Assembly (NCBI GenBank): GCA_964625125.1
Contig: CAZVAP010000011.1
Coordinates: 1 to 20,582, forward strand
Reading direction: 5' to 3'
DNA: 20,582 nt
From: CAZVAP01 sp964625125
GTDB lineage: Bacteria; Patescibacteriota; Gracilibacteria; Absconditabacterales; Absconditicoccaceae
Of this stretch, positions 1 to 9,950 are shown piece by piece (the stretch's first letter is position 1; each line of letters opens with the position of its first letter). The notes under the pieces were generated by a model. That model searched no databases. It was not told where the DNA came from and saw nothing but the letters and a program-made list of their open reading frames with translations. The position numbers and the translations under genes are program-made.

Positions 1-46
1 AAGCCCTTGATTTTCTACATCTTGGATTATGTAAGATAACTAACAT
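1..46 (-). CDS. ArsC/Spx-family protein (5' end only, runs off the window)
   Basis: The reverse complement of the first 46 bases opens with ATG and reads MLVILHNPRCRKSRA before leaving the window. A short beta strand followed by HNPxCxKSR is the N-terminal signature of the ArsC/Spx thioredoxin-fold family, with Cys10 as the redox or catalytic cysteine. Members include glutaredoxin-linked arsenate reductases and Spx/YffB-type proteins; 15 residues cannot separate these. The gene is divergent from the kinase-like gene at 112, and the 65 bp between them must hold both promoters. No in-frame TGA occurs in this short piece. The family call rests on one motif, so it is moderate. Confidence 0.55.
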   Translation of the reverse strand, partial: MLVILHNPRCRKSRA

Positions 47-111
47 TTTACAATTTTTAAAAAATAAATATATTTACTATATACCAAATTTTAAGCCAAA
101 ATAAACTAAAA

Positions 112-987
112 ATGAGAATTAAAAAAGATGAAAAATATATTTTTACCTCAGCAACAGCACTTACAGAAAAAGAATTTAAAAAAGTAATGAAAGATTATGA
201 AAAAGCTTTAGAAGATATTAAAAAAGATAAAAGTCCCAAAAATATACAAATAATAAAACAAATTCAAAAACAACTTAAAAATTGTTTTCTACCAGAAAAA
301 TGACCCAGAAATATAATTAAATTTTCTTCTACAAAAGATAAAAAAATCTGAGCCTGACAGGACTCTTTGGTATTTGAATTTCAAACTATCTCTTGATGGA
401 TTTATAAAGAATGAAAAACAGCAAATAAAGAAAATTTAGAATATATGATTAAAAAATATAGAATTTTAAAAAAATATCTATGAAAACTTATTCCTGATAG
501 TTACTTTATAATTTGACAAGCTTATGAAAAATTTACTAAAAGATGATTTAAAAACTGAGCCTATATTGCAAATAAATTAATAACAATTCAAAGAAAAATT
601 AAAGGAAAAGATCTAACAAAATTTAAAAAACAAGAAAAGCTAGATAAAATTTTTTTGCAAAAATTAGAAAAAGCTCATAGAAAATATATTCTTCTGAAAA
701 TATTTATTGAAGAACTTTCAAGTAAATTACAAGTAAATGATAAATTAGATGTTAAACTAGATTTATGACCCTTATCAAAAAAAGATAGATGAGATTTTTC
801 TAATCCAGAATTTATATTTAAAAACTTAATTTCACCAAATATTATGTATGATGGGGAAAATATATATTTTATAGATTTTTGATTTGGAACTTGGAACCAA
901 GATAAAGAAAAAATACATAAAGAGCTTATAAAAGAAGAAACTTATAAAAGGTGGGAAGAAATACTAAAAAATTTTGAAATTAACTAA
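112..987 (+). CDS. Protein-kinase-like (possibly pseudokinase) protein
   Basis: A 291-residue soluble protein, read with TGA = Gly (about ten in-frame TGA codons); under the standard code it would stop after 63 residues. The N-terminal 60 residues are Lys/Glu-rich and probably helical. The middle resembles a small kinase fold: GWIYKEGK with Lys99 at the usual ATP-binding lysine position, a hinge-like ITIQRKIKGKDL, then SPNIMYDGENIYFIDFG, giving metal-binding Asn243 and a DFG triplet (Asp255-Gly257, Gly encoded by TGA). Five residues before Asn243, where HRDxxxxN kinases carry the catalytic Asp, stands Asn238. The protein could therefore be a pseudokinase or a divergent aminoglycoside-phosphotransferase/YrbL-like member. 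No signal peptide or membrane helix is visible. It converges on the membrane-protein gene with a 12 bp gap. The substrate is unknown. Confidence 0.6.
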
Positions 988-999
988 AACAATAAAAAG

Positions 1000-1440
1000 T
1001 TATACTTCTATAATTTCCATTTTTTCTTCCTTAATTTTTTCTTCAATTTTTTTACATTTATCATAAACACAAAGATTAGTTAAACCTAATGTAGAAGCTA
1101 AAACTCACAAAACTACTAATATATCCCTTAAATATACCATATTAGAATTTTTAGGATAATCAACTATTCCAGAGTAATAAGCAAATAAAATTAAAAATAT
1201 ACCCATTAAAAACATAGTTAATCTAGGTCTTTTAAAACAAATCCTAAACAATCATACTAAAATTATCATTAAAGAAATTAAAGCAACTATAGCTAAAATT
1301 ACTACATCATAATTCCAAGGCTTAGTTGGTACAATATCAACTTTATGTGTATAAAGAAAAATCACATAAGATAATAAACTTACTCAAACAATCACCCTTA
1401 GAAACATTAAAAACAAATCTTTTTTTGTAATATTTGTCAT
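1000..1440 (-). CDS. Four-helix integral membrane protein, unknown function
   Basis: A 146-residue protein from ATG at 1440 to TAA. Four hydrophobic segments lie near residues 10-30, 47-66, 75-94 and 105-124, followed by a charged tail rich in Lys and Glu (residues 127-146). Three glycines inside or next to the helices are encoded by TGA, which is why the frame is broken under the standard code. I recognise no family. An even number of helices suggests both termini on the same side, and the basic/acidic tail is probably cytoplasmic. The gene is divergent from the rpmB promoter and convergent with the kinase-like gene. I see no terminator in the 12 bp between the two convergent stop codons. 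Confidence 0.7.
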
Positions 1441-1487
1441 TGATTAAATTTTAAAAACTAAATTGCTTTTAGATTAAACTTTTAAAC

Positions 1488-1515
1488 TTGATTTTCAATA
1501 TCAATTCAGTATATT
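1488..1515 (+). promoter_or_regulatory. Sigma70-type promoter for rpmB
   Basis: TTGATT (1488-1493) and TATATT (1510-1515) are separated by 16 bp. The -10 box is embedded in TTCAGTATATTC, a 12-base string repeated exactly at the pyruvate kinase promoter. Transcription would begin around 1522, leaving a leader of about 30 nt before the rpmB ATG. Confidence 0.6.
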
Positions 1516-1552
1516 CTTGAAACTAAAGATTTTTAATTTTTTATTAAATATA

Positions 1553-1744
1553 ATGGCTAGAAGATCTGATTTAAGTGGTAAAGGTCCAAGAGCAGGTCAA
1601 AGAAGATCTCACTCTATGCATGCAACAAAAAGATGGTTTAAACCAAACATTATAAGAAAATGGATTGAATTAGATGGCATGAAAGTTAGAATGAAATTAA
1701 CAGCAAAAGAATACAAAAAACTAAGAAAAGAAGGTATATTATAA
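1553..1744 (+). CDS. rpmB: Large-subunit ribosomal protein bL28
   Basis: A 63-residue basic protein beginning MARRSDLSGKGPRAGQ and continuing RRSHSMHATKRWFKPNI. This matches bL28, whose family hallmark is M(A/S)RxCxxTGKGP...SHxxxxTKRxxxPN. It binds 23S rRNA in the 50S subunit. The usual CxxxG start carries Ser instead of Cys (RRSDLSGKG), so the zinc-binding Cys version is not present. An upstream in-frame ATG at 1517 would add twelve hydrophobic residues (MKLKIFNFLLNI) that do not belong to bL28 and would begin almost at the predicted transcription start, so I chose 1553. Length is at the short end of the family (about 60-78). No in-frame TGA occurs. The superoxide reductase gene follows after 34 bp, with a hairpin between. 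Confidence 0.95.
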   Translation: MARRSDLSGKGPRAGQRRSHSMHATKRWFKPNIIRKWIELDGMKVRMKLTAKEYKKLRKEGIL

Positions 1745-1758
1745 AAATAACCTTCTTT
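1727..1758 (+). terminator. Hairpin at the rpmB 3' end (terminator or attenuator)
   Basis: AAAGAAGGT (1727-1735) pairs perfectly with ACCTTCTTT (1750-1758): a 9 bp stem around a 14 nt A/T loop, with more Ts after the stem. The left arm lies inside the last rpmB codons. It probably terminates part of rpmB transcription, leaving read-through to supply the downstream gene. Confidence 0.55.
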
Positions 1759-1778
1759 TTAATTAATAAAACAATTAA

Positions 1779-2078
1779 ATGATTTCACTAACAGAACAAT
1801 GAAAAAAACATCAACCATATGCTAAAATAGAAAATGATAAATTAATAATTACTATTTGAAGGGATATACCTCATCCTATGGAGGAAAAGCATTTAATAGA
1901 CTTTATTGATATTTTACAAGTTTCAAAAGCTGGTTTATTAAGAGTTAAAAATTTTGAACTTAAACCAGGTGAAGAACCAAAAGTTGAAATTCCACTATCT
2001 GAACTACAACCTGGAACTTACAAAATACAAGCAAGATGTAACTTACATGGAACTTGGGAAGATGAAATTACTATATAA
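1779..2078 (+). CDS. Superoxide reductase (neelaredoxin/desulfoferrodoxin type)
   Basis: A 99-residue protein that would reduce superoxide to hydrogen peroxide at a mononuclear Fe(His)4Cys centre in the cytoplasm. The ligand set is visible: His11 (KKHQP), His32 and His38 (IPHPMEEKH), and Cys87 and His90 (CNLHGTW). It contains only the iron site II domain; the N-terminal desulforedoxin-like domain is absent, as in neelaredoxins. The Glu that usually precedes the first His (EKHxP) is Lys9 here (KKHQP), so the sixth-ligand glutamate is missing, as reported for some other SORs. Two glycines, Gly8 and Gly27, are TGA codons; the standard code would start the frame only at residue 34 and lose two of the five iron ligands. 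The enzyme suggests an anaerobe or microaerophile. It follows rpmB closely. Confidence 0.9.
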
Positions 2079-2081
2079 AAG

Positions 2082-2108
2082 CTGCTGAAAGTATCAGCAG
2101 TTTTTTTT
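2082..2108 (+). terminator. Rho-independent terminator after the superoxide reductase gene
   Basis: CTGCTGA (2082-2088), a 5 nt loop and TCAGCAG (2094-2100) are followed directly by eight Ts. The opposite strand also shows a short T-rich run past the same hairpin, so it may stop transcription from the convergent glycosyltransferase operon too. The stop codon of that gene (2107-2109) lies partly in the T run. Confidence 0.9.
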
Positions 2109-3663
2109 ATCTATATTTTTTTGTTACATTAAAGCTACCTAGTGGTTTTCAAAATAAAATCATCAATTGAGCATGTAAAGCAGGCAATCAGTTTAAAATA
2201 AGTAAAATAGGTCACATTAAAGTAAAAGATAAAATAGAGTACTTAAATAACTCCCAAGAAAGTTGAACTTTATTAAGATTATTAATTTGTAAAAAAAACC
2301 AATAACTTATAAACAAAATTACAACAAGTATCAGTAAAGTTATAAAATTAAATACAATAAATACTCAACTAAAATAATTAAACACTGAAATTAAAAAAAT
2401 AGATCAAAAAAATAAGATAAATTGCAAACTTCCCCATAATACTGAAGCTTCTGTTAACCAAAAAATTTCATATAATGTTCTTAATTTAGGAAGTTTTTTA
2501 AATTTATCAATAAAACATAGTAAAATATAAGGTAAATCCATACATCAATGAGCCCATCTTTTAATTTGATTATATTGTAAAATTAAGCTTTCTATTATAT
2601 TTTTCCCAATAACTGGTTCTAACAATACATAACTATAAACTGGTTTAACTTGAAATTTTCAATTAAAAGTACAATAAGTTCTATAGTATTGATGTCAATC
2701 TTCTGTGATACTTTCAACAGAGTAAAAATTTGTATCAATCAAAGATTTTAAACTTTGAGCTTGTACTGCTTGAGCTCTAACTCCTACTCCTTTAATACTT
2801 GCACCCAAAATATAAGTACCTACTGACAAAGCTATTATTTTTGAAAAATAAGGAGCTTTTTCAAATCTATTTAATAAAAACAACATTGGCTGATAAATAG
2901 TATTATGCCTCATTGAATCAGTTAAACAAAACTCTAATCACATTGATAAAAAGTATCTATCTTGAACTATTGATTCAGAGTCCATTATATGAACCATAAT
3001 TTTTTCAGCTGGAGCATAATTTAAAATTTCTTTAAAAGTAGTCCTAATAGCATAACTAACATTAGACCCTTTTCACTGTAATTCTCAAGGAACTAATTTA
3101 TGTAAAGTAAAATTTAAAAATCAAAAAGTATCTTTATATTTAGAACTAATAAACTCCTTTATTTTAGTAAAATTTTTTCTATCTGAATACTCTCAAGCTA
3201 AAGTTATAAAAACATTTTTTAAATTAACATTTGAATGTTTAATACTCTCAAATGTATCATTAAGCATTTCAAGAGGATCTTTATAGGTAGGAATAATAAT
3301 CCAATGATAAACTTCATTTACTTTTAAATCACTTTTTTTGTATTTATCATAAATAAGTTTTTCCTGCTTATTAATAGGTTTTCAGTTAACAATATTATCC
3401 AAATTTAATTTTTGAAAATTTTTATACCTTAAAATCCCTCAAATTACAAAAATTATATATTCTATTCATCTAATTACCCACCAAGTATACAATATAACAA
3501 ATAATACTGAAACAAAATAACCAAAACTATTATTTCCTGTAAAATAATATAATATTCCAGCTCAAATTATTAAAAGTAACAATAAAACTGTTAAAAAAGG
3601 AATTATTCTTAAAAAAATATTCCGTAAAAAAGGATATTTTTGCTTTAAATAAGATATTTCCAT
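2107..3663 (-). CDS. Membrane-bound family 2 glycosyltransferase
   Basis: A 518-residue processive-type GT2. Two N-terminal membrane helices (about 18-41 and 48-76) precede a cytoplasmic GT-A domain (about 118-375), then a cluster of helices (about 395-500). The sequence shows a nucleotide-binding start HWIIIPTYKDP (121-130), an MDSES acidic pair (Asp228, Glu230) at the DxD position, a catalytic-base TED (Asp322), and QIKRW (366-370), the QxxRW acceptor/product motif of cellulose- and hyaluronan-synthase-like enzymes. It likely builds or exports a polysaccharide or glycolipid; the sugar cannot be read. Many glycines are TGA. It is the last gene of the run that begins with greA, 21 bp after the coiled-coil protein, and its stop abuts the bidirectional terminator. 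The family is sure, the product is not. Confidence 0.85.
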
Positions 3664-3684
3664 TAAAAAAGAAAAAATTATAAA

Positions 3685-4164
3685 TTAGTCTAATTTTTCA
3701 ATAATTTTTTGTGCTAAACTAGAAAAAATAGGAATATTAGATTGAGCTATTTTTTGAGTAATTTCATTCACTCTTTCAGCAGATTTTTTTCTTCATAAAT
3801 CAGCAGCTAATTCCAATTCATCAGGATTAGAAGGATTTAATGGCTTTAATTGTTTTTTAATTTGTTTGGCAAAATCCCTAACTTCTTCTGTTTTTTGTTC
3901 TTCTAAATTTTTAAGAGACTCTACAAGCTCTTTAATTTCTTCATTCAAATCTATAGTTTCATTGGAAATTTTATTTTTTAAATCTTCTAAAGATTGCTTA
4001 ATATCAGAAATATCAACCTCAGAAAAATTATTATTATCAATAGAAGATTTTAATTCATCTAATTGAGCAGCAATATTAGGATTTTTTTCCTTTAGTTCTA
4101 AAATAATATCATTTAACAAAGATTGAATTTCATTTGAATTGGAAGTTTTTTTTTCAATAGACAT
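3685..4164 (-). CDS. Small charged coiled-coil protein, unknown function
   Basis: A 159-residue protein starting MSIEKKTSNSNEIQSLL. It is very rich in Lys, Glu, Asp and Asn, with heptad-like Leu/Ile spacing from about residue 14 to 110 (for example LNEEIKELVESLKNLEEQ), typical of a long amphipathic helix or coiled coil. No signal peptide or membrane helix is present. One in-frame TGA (Gly124) connects the helical part to the tail RKKSAERVNEITQ. It lies 22 bp after the PBP gene and 21 bp before the glycosyltransferase, so it may work with envelope enzymes. This is one of the few starts here with a purine-rich GGA nearby (AAAAGGAA just before the ATG), though it sits too close for a normal Shine-Dalgarno. 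I do not recognise a family. Confidence 0.65.
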
Positions 4165-4186
4165 TTCCTTTTAAAAATAATTTAAA

Positions 4187-7100
4187 TTAATGCTTTATAG
4201 TTTCATTTCCATAATAATCTAATATATCATAGCCACAATCTTTATAAGAACTTTTTACAATAGGTCAACTAAATTTTATCTTTTTATCTCAACATAGCAA
4301 ATATCCACCAACTACCTTTGAAGTATTGTCTTTAAAAACATAAATAAAACTATTTCAAATTTGTTTAATTTCTGCTAAAAATGGTTTATCAGTATCAAGC
4401 TTTGTTAAATTAATATTTAAACTTTTAGAAGCTTTATAATTTTTTTCATCAATTAAAACAACAGTTAAAGTATGATTTCACTCTGTTATATTTGATGGGA
4501 TAACTACAGTAAACAAAGGAGAAGAATAATTGTAAGTAGCTACTAATTTATTATCAACTAAAATCTTAATTGTTTTTATTGGAAAAGGTTGATTAAGGAT
4601 TTTTAACCGCAAATCAAATACATAAGCTAAAGTAGAATTATTTTTAGGCCAATCAATTGAAAAATTTAACATTCATTTTTCAGCTATAATTTTTCTATCT
4701 TCACAAATTGTATCCGGTTCTTTAAGTAAAACAGGAGCTTGAAATATTTTTTCATATTTTTTAACTCCTTTAGTTTTCCACCATTGTTGAACAGGCTCTT
4801 CCCATTTAGGGTTAGATGGCATAAGAGAATGTGGCTTTATCACATAAGCATAAATTATATCTTCTTTAGGAGTATATTTTGATACTTTTCAATTACATAG
4901 CTTATCTACTTGTATCATTTTAACTGTTTTTCCATCATCCTCTGGTGGAATTCAATCCAATCTTGCAATAGTTTTTTGAGAAACTTGAATAGGAGTTTTT
5001 AACGATACTTTTTTTCAATTTAAAGTATTTACATAAACAGGCAAAGTATCCTTTAATGGCATATTTTCATTTTGAATTAAACCAGCCTTTTTAAGTTTTA
5101 GTACAAAATCTCTCCAAACTTTTCCTGCAGTCCAACCTCAATAAGCTTCTGGTCACATATGTTTTCAATCAGTATTTCAAGCCCAAGCAACAAAAACCTT
5201 ACTTGGAGAATAAGAAATAAACCAACCATCTCTTGGATATTTTCTTTTAGTTTTAGGGTCAATTATATTTGTAGTTCAAGATTTAGTAGCTAAAGTCAAA
5301 CCTGGAATTTGCATTATATAATTCCAGCTTGGAGGTCTATTTAAGGGATTTGACAATATATACCATAAAAAACTTACTATTGAATTTGGTATTATTTTAG
5401 GCAAATGTTCTGGTTGTTTTTTATAGATTAAACTTCAATCTGGTCATTTTATTTCTAAAATTGGATTTATTTTCACAGGATTAAAATTTGATAAATTAGA
5501 ATAAGCTTGAGCCATACTTAACATAGTAACATCTGCAGCTCCTATAGCTAACGGATAACCATAATATACTTTATCTGATATAGTTTTAAGTCACAAACTT
5601 CTTAAAAATTTCTTTACTGGATACTCTCATCCTCAAAGATAATACATTTTAGCTGCAGGGATATTTCTAGAATAAGGAAGAGCTTTTCTAATAGGTAGTA
5701 AACCTAAAAATTTTCAGTCAAAATTATTAAAAGTATGGCCTTTTTCTGCTATATTAAACTTAACATCATATATTGGAGTATCAGGAGTAAACCATTTATT
5801 TTTGATAAAAGCATTTGCATAAATAAGAGGCTTCATAACTGAACCACATTGTCTTAAAGCCCTTATCATATCTACCTGTCAATCAATTTCTTTATTATAA
5901 TAATCCTTAGAACCTACATATGCTAAAATATCACCATTACTAGAATCTACATATAATAAAGCAGCATTATTTGCTCATTTTTTTTGTAAATATTTATCAT
6001 AATCTTTTATAGATTGTTGAGCTAATTGTTGTATTTTCCAATCTAAGGATGTTTTTATAGTCCATCAAGCTTTAGCCACTACATCCTCTCAATACTTTTT
6101 ATTTAAAATTTCTAATACATAAAATACAAACCAAGGAGCTTTAATACTAACTGATGGAGAATAAATTTTTTCACTAAAAGAATCTTTTATAGCCTGAATT
6201 AATTGTTTTTTAGTAATATATCCATCAATATACATTCTAGATAAAACTATATCAGCTCTTCCTGGAACAAATTTTATCTTATAATTTTTATAAGGAACTT
6301 CTTTTGATAATATTTTTAAAATATCAGTTTCTGAATTAGCAAATGCAAATGTAGTAGAATTTAAATAATCAATATAGGCTTGTTGAGCTTTTTTAATTAT
6401 ATTTTTATCTTTTATTATACTTCCAGAAGCAGAAACAACCTCAAACTTTCATAAATTATTTTCACGATGTTTTATTGGATCATATTTTACTGGAGATTTA
6501 GGGATTGAAGCTAAAATAGCAGATTCTAAAATAGATAATTGACTTGCATTTTTATGAAAATAAGTCTCAGATGCTGCTTCAACTCAGTACGAGTTATTAC
6601 CCAAAAATACATAGTTTAAATACATTTCTAAAATCTTTTCTTTAACTTTCTGCTTTAATTGTTTATCAGTTAGATTAGGATATTGTTGTTTAAACTTATT
6701 TTCTAAATAGTTATTAAGTTGTAAAGACAAAACTATCTCTTTAAGTTTTCTTGTAATAGTTTTTTCTCTTGTTAAAATAAGGTTTTTAATCAATTGCTGA
6801 GTTAAAGTAGAACCTCCTTGTTTTTGTCAAAAAATTAAATCATGAACTGCTGCTCTAAAAATTCATTTAATATCAATTCAAGGATTTTCCCAAAAATTCT
6901 TATCTTCTGTAGCTATTATAGCATTTTGTACATTAGGAGAAATTTTATCTAAACTAACATATTTTCTATTTTCATCAAAAACTCTATACAAAACAACTCC
7001 ATTTCTGTCAGTAATAGTAGTAGTTTGTGAAAAAACAACTTTTTCTATATTTGAAACAGGAGGCAATTTATCCAATATATTTTTTTTAAACCACATATAA

Positions 7101-7231
7101 CCTATAATACTAGGAATAATAAAAAATATCAAAAACAAAGCTAAAAAAATTTTCCAATAAGTTCTTTTTTTAGGTCTTCATCTTTTTTTCTTCCTTAAAC
7201 TAATAAGAACAAATTTTTTTCTTCTAGCCAT
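4187..7231 (-). CDS. Bifunctional class A penicillin-binding protein (glycosyltransferase/transpeptidase)
   Basis: A 1014-residue PBP1A-like enzyme that polymerises lipid II and cross-links peptidoglycan outside the membrane. A basic N-terminus (RRKK, KKKRGRPKKR) leads into one membrane helix (about 26-48). The GT51 domain has ATEDKNFW (catalytic Glu109) and GGSTLTQQLIKN (139-150). The transpeptidase domain has all three penicillin-binding motifs: SVMK (Ser464, Lys467), SRN (521-523) and KSG (650-652), the last glycine being a TGA codon. An extra C-terminal region of about 300 residues, probably beta-rich, may be a substrate or partner-binding extension. The family is usually 700-850 residues, so this is long. 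It lies 9 bp downstream of the prepilin gene and 22 bp before the coiled-coil gene, in the same run. A full PBP implies that this CPR cell still makes its own cross-linked wall. Confidence 0.95.
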
Positions 7232-7240
7232 AAAATTTTT

Positions 7241-7930
7241 TTAATTTTTAAAATTAGTCATAACTGTACAAAAAGAAATTTTCCTTTTAACCCCATCAAA
7301 ATAATAAACATCTACACAAAAATTTTTTTCTAAAAATCTACCATCTCAACAGTTTGGATCAGAACTATCAGAACCATTAGAACAATCTAATAAACTATTA
7401 TTATTTTTATCTAACAAATATCATCACCTAACTTGTCTAAAATAATAAGTTGTATCAAAATATTTACTAGGTTGAGAACTTAAATCACAAGCATTTATTA
7501 GATTTGTAGTTGGATCCTTACAAAGCAAATAATGCCAATCAGTTGATGCAATAGTAATTCAGTTAGAAATAGCAGGATTTTGCTCTTTTAAATAAAAATA
7601 TTGTTGAGTTCAAGTTATTCATAAAATATATGTTTTACCAGAACCAAACCAAGCATCATTCTCACATCATTTACTTCATTCATCAACTAACGGATTAATT
7701 TTTAACCAGCATTTATCTTTTTTTCCAGACCATTTTTGCCAATTAGTATTTCTTATAGTAAAGACTCACTCTACACCTTCCCTTGCAAAATTAATAGCTA
7801 AAGTTTTTTCTTTAATATTTTGTAAAAATCTATATGAATTTTTTAAAGTTAAAAAAACTCAAATAAGTCCTACTCATAATATTACCACCACTATAGCTAA
7901 CTCAACCAAAGTAAAAGCTTTTTTATTCAT
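7241..7930 (-). CDS. Type IV prepilin-like protein, cysteine-rich
   Basis: A 229-residue protein with a class III prepilin start: MNKKA followed by FTLVELAIVVVILGVGLIG. Prepilin peptidase would cut after Ala5, leaving N-methylatable Phe1 and the conserved Glu5 of the mature protein. One hydrophobic helix (about 6-30) continues into a helical spine, then a globular domain rich in Trp, Tyr and Gly. The globular part has eight cysteines, suggesting up to four disulfides. A DKNNNSLLDCSNGSDSSDP stretch near residues 175-195 resembles a Ca2+-binding loop. Many glycines are TGA. It could be a major or minor pilin or a pseudopilin. It lies between thiI (63 bp upstream) and the PBP gene (9 bp). No assembly genes (pilB, pilC, pilD) are in the window. 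In CPR bacteria such pili are thought to serve host attachment or DNA uptake. Confidence 0.85.
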
Positions 7931-7993
7931 AAAAAAATCTTAATAATAAAGCTATCAATAGGATAACCAATTTTAGTTTATTTTAAAGTTTTT

Positions 7994-9343
7994 TTATAAC
8001 CAATAAGTATTATATCATTTTTTATACCATTCATAAGCTACCTGAGAAGCTTTATATCAAGAAGAACAGGTAAAAGTATAAGTTTTATCTTTTGAGGGTT
8101 TAAAATCACAAATTTCATCTAAATTTATTAACTCACCTTTAGGTTCAGAAACTTTTAATTTATAAAAATCAAAATTTGGTAAAGAAGAAATTAGTTCAAT
8201 ATGTTTTACGATTTCTTCTTCATTAAATCATAAACTATTATATAATTCAAAAATTTCTTTAATTTTTTTTATTCTTGAATTAGAATGTTTCTCTAAAGAA
8301 CAAGTTTCTTTAATTTGGATAGATAAATCATAAGTTCAAATTTTCTTTGCTAAATCAATAATTTCTACCTTATCAAAACAAACTAAAGGTCTAATTATAA
8401 ATTTATCAGTTACTTTATTTAATAAAGTTAAATTCGTTAAAGTTTGAGTAGAAACTTGACCTAAATTTTCTCAATTTATTAAAACATCAATTTTAAATTT
8501 ACTAGATACTAAAGATGAAATTTTATAAAGAAAAATCTTAAATATAATCTGCCTTAATCATTCTGGTATTTTTTGTTTTATATGTTGAATATATTTTTTT
8601 ACTTTTAGCTGATAAAATTTTCCAAATATTCAATATTCTGATTTCAAAAACTCATAAATTTTATAGTTCTGAGCCAACAATAAATCTGAATCTGGTATAT
8701 TTAAAAATAAAAAATCCTGTCTAACTCATCTTTTAGCTGCTAAAAAAGTAGCTACGGGAGAATCAATTCATCAAGAAAATAAAGATAAAGCCTTTCATTC
8801 TATTCAATATGGAAGTCAACCTAAACCTTTAATTTCATCTTTACTAGACCAAATCCAATATCAACTTTTCAAAATTCTAATTTTTATCTCAGTATTATAG
8901 TTTTTATAATCTGCAATTGCTCATACTTCTTTTTCAAGTTTTTTACCCAGCAAAGTTTGTATTTGAAGACTATTAAATGGAAAAGACTTATTTTCTCTAA
9001 CAACAGAAAGTCTAAATTTTTCTCATTTAGAAAGTTTATTTTTTACTTTTTTAAAAATTTCATTTAAAACATATTCAGCATATTGTTCATCATCCAAATT
9101 GTCTAAATCAAAATCATCAGGAAAATCATAATTATCTACTATCTCAACTTTATAAACTCAAAAAGTATTAGCAACTAACTTAGGTGAAACATCATCATAA
9201 ATTTCTAAATAAGCATTTTTGAATTTTATTGATTTAACTCACTTAAGCTTTAAATTATCTATCAAAAGCTGAATAAATTTCCTTTTTGTAGACTTACTTT
9301 TCAAAAAAGCCTCACCAAATTTAACAATAAGCATTTTATACAT
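7994..9343 (-). CDS. thiI: ThiI: tRNA 4-thiouridine synthase with short rhodanese-like tail
   Basis: A 449-residue enzyme that adenylates and thiolates U8 of tRNA using sulfur delivered by a cysteine desulfurase. The N-terminus MYKMLIVKFGEAFLKSKSTKR matches the ferredoxin-like start of ThiI, followed by a THUMP domain to about residue 165. The PP-loop SGGIDSP (190-196) binds ATP; both its glycines are TGA codons. INGENLGQVSTQTLTNL and RPLVCFDKVEI follow, as in the family. Cys348 (KETCS) and Cys426 (TCSSGYKASQV) match the disulfide pair Cys344/Cys456 of the E. coli enzyme, so a persulfide-carrying rhodanese-like tail is kept. That tail is shorter than in E. coli (total 482). I chose the upstream of two possible ATGs because MYKM fits the family start. 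It lies 6 bp after the preceding hypothetical gene. Confidence 0.93.
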
Positions 9344-9349
9344 AAAATT

Positions 9350-9928
9350 TTAAATATCCCAACTTAATTCATACAAAAAACCATTTTTATACAAAATCAA
9401 AGAATTTTTTAAGTAGCCAACAATTTTAAAATCTTTTAAATTATACAAAAACTTATAAGAGTCAAAACTTCTATAATAAAGATTATTTTGATAAACTAGA
9501 AAATCAATTTTATTAACAACAAACTTACAACCTACTTGAAAATCACAATTCATATGTATTTTAGAAAAAACTTTTCATTTAAATAAGCTAAATTTTAATA
9601 TTTTAGGAGAAATATAAACAAAATTATGAAAGTTATTTTTATCAAAGCACTTATATGTAGAATATTTTCATATTTTAATATTTCAACATTCTCAATCATA
9701 CAATGAATATAACGAAACTTCGTGATCAACTAAGTAAACTTTAGTATGCTTAAAGTAAAAATATTTTTTTTCTGAAAAAATCTTAAAATGCACAATCCCA
9801 GAAGTTTTATATATTAAATCATTATTAAAAGAAATTTTATATCAAAAAACATAAAAATACAAAATACTCCATACAATCAAAAATAAAAAGCTAAGGCGGA
9901 TTAAAAGCCTAGCTATTACAAATCCCAT
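9350..9928 (-). CDS. Membrane-anchored hypothetical protein
   Basis: A 192-residue protein starting MGFVIARLLIRLSFLF. One N-terminal hydrophobic helix (about 6-28) is followed by a domain rich in Tyr, Phe, Lys and Asn that alternates hydrophobic and polar residues, suggesting repeated beta strands, for example IHMNCDFQVGCKFVVNKIDFLVYQNNLYYRSF. The signal-anchor topology would put this domain outside the membrane. Five in-frame TGA codons occur. It sits 22 bp downstream of greA and 6 bp upstream of thiI, so it is co-transcribed with both, but neither neighbour suggests its function. The strand alternation resembles small beta-propeller or lipoprotein-like domains. I recognise no family. Confidence 0.65.
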
Positions 9929-9950
9929 TAAGCTAAAATTTAATAATAAA

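Noticed and set aside
112..987. TGA as tryptophan (Mycoplasma code 4)
   Set aside because: TGA falls on conserved Gly, not Trp, in several families, while Trp sites use TGG.
1517..1552. Longer rpmB start at 1517
   Set aside because: It would add twelve hydrophobic residues foreign to bL28 and would start almost at the predicted transcription start site; MARRSDLSGKGP at 1553 is the family start.
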